A stretch of 64,000 nt of DNA from Oasisia sp. SBJ-2009 (lineage: Eukaryota; Annelida; Polychaeta; Sabellida; Siboglinidae): positions 45,390,110-45,454,109 of the forward strand of contig OZ024856.1 of NCBI GenBank assembly GCA_964017155.1. The letters are read 5' to 3'. The position numbers and the translations under genes were made by a program. Below are positions 11,870 to 23,300 of this stretch, one piece after another; position 1 is the first letter of the stretch, and every line of letters starts with the position of its first letter. A model generated the notes under the pieces. The model ran no database searches. It saw only the letters and a list, made by a program, of their open reading frames with translations, and was not told where the DNA came from.

Positions 11870-14800
11870 CAATCTTCCATAATTTGCAAAATAAGTGTAA
11901 ACAATTTATAATAATGAGTGCATTATATTTCCAGTTTATGGTATTACACAGACAAATACATTAAATTAATGTACCTTCTATTTAACGTTAACTTTTAACA
12001 GGGTTTCATAGGTATTTTGTAAATCTAAATCCATACATTTTGCCATGCTTTTCACGTAAATCTGACTGAGCTGAGACCAGAAAGAAACTAACATCGTAGT
12101 CTGAGGTGGAGTATTGAGTGGACCGAGGCGAGGCAATGGCCCGGAAGTCTTCCGCAGGCATGAGGGCCTTCAGACGGGCATCTATGGCGTCCAGTCGCTG
12201 CATCTCCAGGTGGGTGGGCCTGAAGCCCTCACCAGAGGTCAGCACTATCTGGTATGGGTTGGGTGGTCTCTGAAATAAATAAATCACACTGAAATATAAT
12301 AATGTTTGCTTAGACACATCACACAAGTTGATGCGTCGAAATGTCGTACTCAACGACAAATCTTTGCTCCAAAGTAAGTTAAATCATACAATACCACACA
12401 AGTTGCTTTAACAGTTAACATTGTTAATAGTACACTTGCATGACCTCATAAACGACATGGTTTGAGTTGATAATTTAATTTATTTTCTGTCCGTATAGTT
12501 TTGTTTTAAAGCACTTCTAAATGGACTTTGCTCAGATTCACAATGCTACATAAGTATATTTATCGCTGTTATTATTATTATTCGATGCTGAGTTTTGTTT
12601 GTCACTTTGCGTATAACGTTAAAAATAATAGTAAAATAAACAGTTACTCTTGATGAAACCCGGTAAATAAATATCTCACATTCCTACATGTCACAAGTTT
12701 AAATACACAGGTGTTAACAATAATTAGTTATGTAAATTACAACAAATATGTTAACAGTTGGTGCTTATAACAGGCTTCCAATTCCTTTTTCAGGTTTAAC
12801 AAGAAATTGGTGAGGAGTAGGTCAAAATGGGTTGATCACGCAGAAAGAATGGGAGACGAAAACTGGCAGAGATAAGTTGCACATAAAGTGGAAGAAAAAG
12901 GAGACAAGGAAGACTGACAGTGTGACGGGAGGACTGTGTTAAGAGAAAAGAAAGAGTGAAGAAAGGGAAGAAAAGATGAAGAAAAAGACAATGGTAACCA
13001 TGGCCAGCCTCACTCGTGACGACAGGGTTGCCAAGAGGAGAACAACATAACATTAAAAATTATATATAACAATAAAAACATTAAAAATCATAATTATATA
13101 TAACAATAAAACATTACACATAAACAAATATATATAATATATATATATATATATAATATATATATATATATCATCATCATCATCATGCTGTCGGTCGCGA
13201 AGCGACAAAGACTGCTTCCATCACTTGACTCTTGCTCTCCATTTGTCTCTCTGCTGTGAGAGTGATGTCCAGGAGTCGATCTTTATGTCTCTCAGCTTCA
13301 GGTTTCTCTTGATGGTATCTTTGAACCGGAGACGAGGGCGCCCTCTCTTTCTGTGACCAGAAGACAGTTGGGAGTAGAGAACCTGCTTCGGTAGCCTGTC
13401 TGATGACATCCTCATGAGGTGTCCAGTCCACCGGAGATTCTTTCTGATCAGAAGATCTTCCATAGATGGCAGCCCTGTGCGTTCGAGTATTTCCTTGTTT
13501 GTCACTTTGTCCATCCAGGTTATCCTCATGATCGAACGCAGATGTCGCATCATGAAGGCGTGCAACTTTTTCACCTGTCGTCTGTACACTGTCCAGGCCT
13601 CGGCTCCGTATAGGAGGGTGGACAGCACAATTGCACGGTATATCTTGCCTTTAACCCGCATGGACACATGGTGGTTGTTCCAGAGTCTCTGGCGTAGTCG
13701 GCCGAAAGATGCACTAGCCTTGGCCATCCTCCTCTGTATTTCATCGTCAATGCATCCGTCACTTGATATAGTGCTTCCGAGGTAGGTGAATTCCATAACA
13801 GAGTTCAGCTTGTTTCCATCAACCATGATATCCTCCTCTCGGGTTCTTGTAGAGTTGGGTTGGTACAGCACTTCGGTCTTCTTGATGTTAATCTTCAGGC
13901 CGAACTTCTTTGACGCATTGGAAAAAGCATCCACTATTTTCTGCATCTCTTCAGCAGAGTGTGCAACCAGTGCACTGTCATCTGCGAATAGCAGCTCCCT
14001 CATCAGTATCCGTGTAGTCTTGGTCTTCGCTCTGAAGTGTGCGACGTTGAATAGGTCAGCGCTCTGTCTGGACTGTATGTAGATGCCATCCCCCATGTCT
14101 CGGAAAGCATTGTCGAGCATTGCTGATAGGAAGATGGAAAAGAGCGTGGGCGCCAGTACACAGCCTTGCTTGACCCCATTTGTGACCCTGAACGATTCCG
14201 AGACTTCCCCTCCAACATTAACAGTCGCCATCATTCCGGTATGTAGTGCCTCGATCATTGTTGTGAACTTCTCTGGGCAGCCATACTTCTTCAGTAGCTG
14301 CCATAGTCCGGTCCTCCCAACTGTATCGAACGCCTTACTGAAGTCGACAAATACCATGTACAGTGGTCGGTCCTGCTCAATGCACTTTTCTTGTAGTTGT
14401 CGGAGACAAAATATCATATCCACGGTGCTCCGGTTACCTCTGAAGCCACATTGTGTCTCCGGAACTACCTCTGGTGTTAGGTGGGTAGATAGTCTGTTGA
14501 GGAGGATCCTGGCGAAGATCTTGCCTGCTATGGAAAGAAGAGAGATTCCTCTATAGTTCCCACAGTCTGTTCGATCACCTTTCTTGTAGATGGTTATAAT
14601 GCTTGCATCCTTCCATGCTTGTGGTACAGAACCCATCTCATAGGCATTGGTGATTAGTTGGTGCAGTCTGCTGAACAGATTGTCTCCTCCATGCTTCCAT
14701 ACTTCTGCAGGAATTCCATCTCCTCCAGGTGCTTTGCCATCTTTCAGGCTGGCGATTGCTCTAGCCATCTCATCCATAGTTGGAATCTCATCAAGGCTTG

Positions 14801-16703
14801 TCTTGGTAATGCGCTGCGGGATGTTGTCCAGAGCTTCGTGATCTATGTCGCCAGGGACGTTGAGTAGCTTCTGGAAGTGTTCACTCCATCTTGCCACAAC
14901 TCTCTTGCTGTCAGAGAAGGTTTCCATTCCGTCTGTTGATTTTAGTTGAACAGGTCCCTTCTTTTTGGGTCCCCACACTTCCTTCAGTCCATTGTAGAAG
15001 CCCTTCATGTTGTTACTGTCGGCAGCTCTCTGCAGCTCCACTGCTTTCCTTTCCCACCAGTCCGACTTCAGTGCACGGGTGTGTTTTTGTAGCAGTCTGC
15101 AGGCATCTTTGTATGCTGCAGTGGTGGATCTAGTGCTCCTGGTTTGCAACACTCTCTGGTGGGCTTGATCTCTTCTGCTCATAAGAGTCTGTAGCTCCTG
15201 GTCGTTGGGGTCGAACGAGTCCTGGTGTTTTCTGTCTGGCTTGCCAAGATGTGTCTTGGCTGTGTTGTACACAACCTGCTGCAGAGCTGCCCATTCCTCG
15301 TCTGGTGTTGAGTTTTCCTTCTCCTCCCAGTGGGCGAGAGCACTGTCCATCTCCTGCTCAAAACTCTCCCTATGGCTGATGGTACTTAGTTTTGCAGTGT
15401 TGAGCTTGGTCGGCTTATTTGTCCCTTGCCTGTTGTGCTTTTGTCGTATTCTGAAAGCCACTTTTGATCTCAGCATCTGGTGATCGGTCCAGCAGTTTGC
15501 TCCACGCATGGCTCGGGTACTGTGGATGTCCATCTTATCCCGACACCTCGTGATGATGAAGTCGACCATATGCCAGTGTTTGGAACGAGGATGCATCCAG
15601 GTGGTCTTGCGTTCATCCTTCTGCTTGAACATGGTGTTCGTCACTATCAGTTCGAACTCAGAGCACAGAGCCAGTAGAAGTTCGCCATTGGAGTTGCATT
15701 TCCCAATCCCATGTTTGCCCATGACCAAGGGCCACTTGTCATTGTCTCTTCCTATCCTCGCATTGAAGTCTCCTATCAGCAGTAGCTTATCGGTATGAGG
15801 GATGCCCCTGAGCACACTTGTGAGCTGGTTGTAGAAGGCCTCCTTGTTTTCGTCTGGGTTTGTCATTGTCGGAGCATACACGTTGATAATTGTAGCAAAG
15901 TTGTCCTTGCTCAGAGGTAGTCTCATCGTCATGATTCTGTCACTTACTGGCCGTGGCATTTCTGTCAGCTTTGTGATGATATCCTTTTTGATAGCAAAGC
16001 CCACTCCGGCCTCCCTTCTTTCTCCTTCGGGTTTGCCACTCCAAAAGAAAGAGTATTCCAAGTCGTCGAGACTACCAGACTCTGAGAACCTTGTTTCACA
16101 TAGGGCGGCGATGTCGATGTTGTATTTGGCAAGTTCCATTGCTACTAGTGCCGTACGTCTTTCTGGTCGGTTAGCTCCTTCTCGGTCGAGGAGAGTCCTG
16201 ACGTTCCATTGTCCAATTGTCAGTAGTTGTCTTCTTTGTCTTCTTCTTCCTAGCTGATTTTCCACTGTCGACGAAAGATGAGGTCGAGCAGCGCGGTCCT
16301 TGGTAACCCGGGCGACGGCCGATCCGGTATCATGTTTGGTGCAGTTGTACATTTCATGGAAGCTGCTAGCAAAAACTTTTGAAGTACCGCTGGCTTTTGC
16401 AAGTTACTAGCGACACTCTCTCGGGGAACAAATAGAGGTCTCACACCGGCAAGAACATGTCAAGGCAGGCGCAAACTATTTGTCCCTGCAGTGGCTGGTC
16501 GAGAGATGTTGGGAGTTCCATACACCAACCGCCCTTGATGCTGCCACAGTGACATGGTTTTCTGTTTAGGGTTTGCTCCCTTAGCCTTCGGTTCTGACAA
16601 GAACCTATGCCACAAGGCAGTGGTTTACAACTCTGCATGGCAGGGGCGTCAAACTCCCTGAGGTATTGCAATACCTGAGGTACTGCAATACCTGCATACC
16701 TAA

Positions 16704-16768
<65 letters not shown>

Positions 16769-19700
16769 GTTAAAACAGTAATAATACATGAGAAAGTAAT
16801 AACACAAATGGAAGATGGATAGGACACACACTCAGGAAACCTCCAGAAACCATCACCCGACAAGCCATCACATGGAACCCCCCAGTGAAAGGGCAAAGAG
16901 GTAGGCCACGAAACACCTGGCAAAGAGACACAAACAGAGAAACAAAAGAGATGGGATACACCAGGAGAGAGGTGGAGAGGATGGCCATGGACAGAAAACG
17001 GTGGCGTTCCTTGGTCGATGGCCTAAGCTCCCAGCGAGCAAACAGGCATAAGTAAGTAAGTACTAACACATGGACTCACCTCAATGGTGTCTGTCTCTGG
17101 GAATGCCTCCGGCACGGTGTCCAAGTCACACAACAAGTCCTCCAGTCTCTTTTTCTCATCATCTGTCATTGCGATGGCATTGCTCGCATCCGCAGCCAAC
17201 TGCAACATCAAACATTGTCATCATCCCATGAAAACATCTATTCCCATCCCATCTTAGGTCAATTTCTTAATTCTCAAAAACTAAATTGTGAAATGTGATG
17301 TTATTTTCTTCTAAATAATTCATGATCCCAATATATATTTTAAGCATACCACAACATCCCTGTTTTAACTGTGTGCCTATTTCAGTTATGTTTATTTTAC
17401 TGCACATGTATACAAACACAGCAATAATATAATCTTTTAAAAGAACGTATCTGAGGTATTCAACACAAGCTGTATCTAGGCCTGCAGTGAATGTTGTAGT
17501 ACTTTCATCAAACTAATCGTACAGTTTCATTCATTGTTATATTGTATTTTAATAATAATAAAAAGAACATTTATAAAGCGCCATAAATCTAAAAATATCC
17601 ATTCGGAGGCGCAGTGTAAAATTATGTCTGAATTATGCTTTTTATTTTTACAAATTGATATAAGATGATCTCCAAATGCGTTTTCACTATGAGAAGTGGC
17701 TGACCTCGATGTTTCTCTGGATGTAGTCTTTGTTGGCGTTATTGCTGCGGTTCTTCTTTGACCTGTTCCTTCTTGACCCATGACTGTTGTCACTGGAGCA
17801 AAAGTAACAAGAAATTAAACCAACAGCAGTTTCTCTATGGAACAACTCCATTTAAATATGATTACTTTGTTCTTTACATTTTCCTGGTTTAAACAAGGCA
17901 TCAACTGGAATGAAATGGCCAGGATTTATTTCTGACATTTGAACTATAAAGTACATGCAATATAGTTACAACAAATGTGGGCCAATACGTCTTCAGACAT
18001 TGCCTCGTCTACATAAACATAATACAAAAAGAGGCCCACATTATGGGTATGAAACAATAACACATATACATTATACAATGATCCACCAAACATGTAACTA
18101 ACTAATTAACTAACAAGTTTTTGATAAGCTCCAGAGAGGTAGGACCATTCCGCCACCAGGTCACCTAAACACGTGACATGATTCTATGTTTAGTAAGGAC
18201 TTTTTATTTCCACCACCTTCTCAATGTTACAATGCTACTGTCAACTGCCAAGTTCCATCAGTATTATGTAATCAATCTGAGAAATGTAACTTGTCCTGCA
18301 TGATACATGTATGCAGTTATCAATATTTGTGTTACTACCTGCAATCAGATACTATACTTATTTTTAAATAAAATTTACCATTTACAGCATATTTAACCAT
18401 GACATAAAACATTATACAATGTCAGTGCACAGTGCTGTATACATTAAGACATACTAACAATAATTAGTCAGATTAGTGATTCATTGGCCTCACCTGTAGA
18501 TGGTGCTGCCATCTTCAGTGTGGGTCCCAGACACCGAGCCTTCCACATTCACACTTCCCTCGTCACCTACACAAGCAGTAACTGTCTTAGTAAAAGGCAC
18601 TAACAAACATATTCTGACAGACTCAAGATACAATGTTCACTAAGATACCATGGAAAGACAGCAGTGTTTGATATTAAATGAAATTAGTTTGATTGGGAAA
18701 TGGTCAACAACTTTTGTAATGATTGTTGAATGTCAACATAATTTCCTACAATTTTTTCATTTTATAATCACAGTTCATAAAGGTGCTAATTTCAAAACTA
18801 CACTATGAATTATGATGTCCGAAATATCATCTGACAAATGTAAAGTAGTGCAAAATTTATGTAAGTCCTACTTTTATGTATGAAGGAAGTGAACTTGGGA
18901 TCATACAGTATCGTTTACTGATGTTCTGACACCTAAATATTCATTTGATGACAATTATTGTCAACTTATTCAGATGAACTCTGAGTGTCAAAATACAAGG
19001 CCAAGTAGAATATGGCCATTTACATGCCACAGTACTCAAAACATATATGGCATAAATGTAACATTGTGGTATATTACAACAAAGTACAAATGATTTCATT
19101 ATGCAGTTTATCACAGAAGTAATATATATATAGAAATGTTTCATTAATTCAGACAAGAATTTATGAATAATTTTTTGGGCGAAGATCATGTTGTATTTAC
19201 TTTGTGGTCACTCTGTGTCATGTGACAATGTACCAGGTAGTATCATACTTGTCCCTACCTGTGCCTGGGGATAATCCTCCAAGTTTCCTCCTCATGTCGT
19301 CAGGAATCTGTGTCTGATGGAACACAGGTGTGACAGGTGGAGACGGTTCGTCTATGTGCACACCTGCAGGACACGCAAACAACTCAACTATTTTAATAAC
19401 GTTTGTAATTAACACAAAGAAAACACACATATGTAAAGACTGTCTCCGTATTGATAATTCCACAGATGGGTCCCATGACTTGTGTGTGCTGAATATGGTA
19501 GTAACAAACATGACTATTGTAATATTTGCTGAAATTAACACGGGATAAATAGACTGGACCTCCTTGAGACGTCTTCCTGGATCCAACTGTCTGTTTATGT
19601 CACACACATCTGTGTCTGAATATCAACACTACAAGATAAGCTGAGCTATCAGTCTACATGAGTGCAGAAATGTGAGTTACATAAAAAAACAAGTAAGATC

Positions 19701-20326
19701 CATGCCTAGCCCATTCCAACTGTGATGGTAATTTTATTGGCATGACAATTTAACTCTGCATTTGATGCACTTATTTCAGTCTGTAGATGCACATCCCAGG
19801 TGGAAAACATAGTGTAGACTTATGTTAATCAACAAGATAAACTATTAGTTAACATTACACTGTAAACGTTGTGAATATATTCTGTTTTTGTTGTAAAGAA
19901 TCACATGACAGATACACAAAACAGAGTGACACCATGCATACTGAATAGGACAGGAGTTGCTGTAGACAGTGGAAAGTTTGCACAACAAATTGACACCCTC
20001 AAAAAAGAAGTCAATATAAAAAGGCAGCCAATATCAAAAGAGAGTTACTTTGAGTCATTAGATGTCCTGCTATTGAAAGATTGGTTGTACTGATTAAAAA
20101 ACACAAACCTTTTTGAAGTTCCTGCAACTGTGCGTTTACATTACCAGGTGAATGCGATTCAGTGGGTGGCCCCGATACGACAGGGAGTTTATGAATGAAT
20201 GTGAATGTGAATGTTTACAAATGTAATAAAGATTAAAACAAATCAGTATGTAATGTATTTTAAAAATTCACAACATTGGTTAAAATCTGTGCATATATAT
20301 ATTGATGTGGTGCATATTTAAAATAC

Positions 20327-20381
<55 letters not shown>

Positions 20382-23300
20382 TACGTGTGCATGTGTGTGT
20401 GTGTGTTCTTGGTGGTACCGTTATGATGAGTTAATTTCACAAAGTCATAATATCATGTATTAATAACAATACATTTACCACTACTACATTTACCAGCATA
20501 TCTGAAATATATACTAACTGGAACATGAGCCAGACTGTTCCTGTATATCACAATTTCTCTCACAAACAACCCAACAGATGAAGTATTCATGCAATAGCTG
20601 AACAAAGTGTCGTTTTTGCTAAAAGGGCGACAAACGTCACGAGCGCGCATGCAGAAGAAGTCACTGTGAAAACAGAGAAAGCACGACATGAAACTGCACG
20701 AAGACATGTGCGTTCCATGTGCGAGGTGAAGCGATCCTTGTAACATCTCACCATCCTCACCACCGCCTCCGTACCACTCGATCATCAGTGGCAACTCCCC
20801 CTCCTCTTTCTGTTCATCTTCATTGTCAGCAGTGGTTAGTCAACGCATTATTTAACAACACAGATTCGCTAGTATCTTAAAGAGCATTTACACATCTACA
20901 ATAGCAGTGGTTAGTCAACGCATTATTCAACAACACACATTCACTAGTATTTTAAAGAGATCTACAATTGCAGTGATTAGTCAATGTATTAGTTAACAAC
21001 ACAGATTCACTAGTATATTAAAGAGAATCTACAATGATTTCCATTGGTCACACAATTTTTTATTTGCACAAAAACACCTAATTAATTAGTATTGCTAACA
21101 TATCAGTTTTGTAGAAATAATAACCATTCAAAATGGTTGATCATTGCTATATTTCAGCTCGTAACCAATGCAAATTATGATACATTCCATTTAACACAAA
21201 ATATCTTTTCTGTTTACATTCTCCACAGCACTATTTCACAGAACTATGGCTGTATGCACATAGTTTTATACAAAGGATGTTGACATTGTTTAATGGTTAA
21301 TTAACCTGGATAACATAACAGTTAGAAAAATACAAAGTCTGGAAAGCAATAAAAAAACCTCCCTAAAAACCATCCTTTTATAATTTTGTATCAATATATA
21401 TTTCTTAATTTTTTCTGTGTGGTTAATTTACAATCAGGTTATAAAAAATATTGCCTACTGCAAATAAGATGGTACAAACATGTTTGGAAATTAACAAATT
21501 TTATGTGCATAATGCATTTTCCCTACGGTGGACTATGGCAACACAATCAACTGCTTAGTAGAGCCAGTGTGGCAGGGATGGAATCATTCCATATTCCAAC
21601 TACATGGGTTAAAATCACTGTTAATCACATAAACAATATCAATTAGCCAAATCAAACAAATTTATAAATCACCAAAAAAATTAGAAAATCTTCAAGAAGT
21701 TTCGACATTACACACGTTAGTCATTCAAGAAATATTTGATTCAAACAAATAATGGATAAAAGGCAACATGGGTGAATGAGAAAGAGCTGCCCACCTTGAC
21801 TGTGACTGGGAGGTAGAGTCAGGGCCATGAACTTCATCGTGTTGGTCTGTTCTTCTCTCGGCTCTGTCCGACCGTCCCGTTTGATCGTGGTCAGTTCCTC
21901 TCGCAACCTGGTCAACATAGTTCAGTTACTGTCACCTTCATGTGATCAATCCTTGTAATGTCTTAATACAACACCTGAGTCCCTCCTTCAATGTTATGTC
22001 CGTGGTATCCCACCCGCTAAATTGTAGTTTAAAATAAGTCCATTGCACTTTTCAATTGTTAATATTAAACTCAAGAATGTGTTTCTGATGTCATGCAGAG
22101 CTAAGATTGCAAACAGGGGATATAAAGGCAAAAGGCAAGTTCTTATATAGCGCAGTATCCAGTCCTCAGGACCGTTCAAAGCACTTTACACTTTACTTCC
22201 CTGACAGACCTGTTCACTCAGACACCATCTCGGCTTCTCTGGGAAGCATCCAGCCATATGCTACAATTAATGCGCGAAGGCTGCTCGTACACATATCCAC
22301 CACTGTCTATAGTCAGATACTCATTTATAGAGCTGAGTGAACTGGAGCAATGTAGAGTGAAAAAACACAGCAGCAGGATTCGAACCCAGGTTCTCTTAGT
22401 TGAGAGTCCGAAGCTCTACCCCTGAGCCACTGCGCTTTATATGTGCAATAACATCAGATATCTGTAGGTGAACAATATGTCAGTTTACAAGGCACATATT
22501 GGGATTCCATATAAGCTGATCAGCCTTTATTCACCGTACCTTTAAAGTAGAATCAAACGACATACCTCCTCTGCAACAAAATGCGATCTTTCTTCACCGC
22601 TTTTTCCTTCTTCGTCTTTCGGTCGAGGATTTTATCGAGTTTCCTCATCTTCAAGATGGCCGCCCTCAAGTCTGGCTCAACGTTCCACAGATCGTCTGCG
22701 TGCTTCGTGGGATGGACACTAGGCGGTCGACCTGTCTGGTACATAGCCAACTCACTCTTCATTTCTTCCTTCAATTGTTCGGTGATCTCATTCTTGATCT
22801 GGCGGACAATGTCCCTCTCTTCATCGCTAGTTACCTCCACCTGATCGTCTTCAAGACCTTCAGTGATACAACAAGGTAATTGAGGTCTAAGACGTGGATC
22901 AAGGCATAAAGAGATGCACAGTGTATGTCAAATCTGCAGCTTCAAATGGTTCAGGCGTTATACAATTTTTAAAAGTACTTTTTATCAGTGCATGTATCTA
23001 ATTACTTTATATGAGTAATGTTCGTCTGAAATAAAAACATTATTATCATTATACTTATGGAATAACATAGCATCATGATACATTATTAAAAAAATAACTG
23101 CACAATTTTATTTAACCGAGACTTCCCTCTTACATATATTATGTAAGTGATAATTATATATTTGATTTGCCTAACATTTACACAGCACTTTTCTATATTA
23201 TAAATTATAATTTTCTATATTAAACACAAATCTAGATGTTATGTTAGAATAGTTCTTTTAATCCAATAAATTATCAATACTCTTTATCATACTTCTAACA

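Larger units (their letters stand above)
13171..16700 (-). mobile_element. Near-full-length non-LTR retrotransposon (APE endonuclease + RT) in FSIP1 intron 9
   Basis: The element runs on the minus strand, the same sense as FSIP1. The 5' part (about 16353-16700) is non-coding. The ORF is 16352-13221. The 3' end has a small hairpin, GTCGC-GAA-GCGAC, at about 13190-13203, followed by an (ATG)n tail at 13171-13186. The polyprotein resembles elements often annotated in other genomes as 'craniofacial development protein 2-like' or endonuclease-reverse transcriptase. The exact clade is not assigned here. The open ORF suggests a recent insertion. Confidence 0.88.

Noticed and set aside
13221..16352. 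The 1043-codon ORF as a host gene
   Set aside because: Endonuclease and reverse-transcriptase motifs, a single uninterrupted exon and a microsatellite tail mark it as a LINE.
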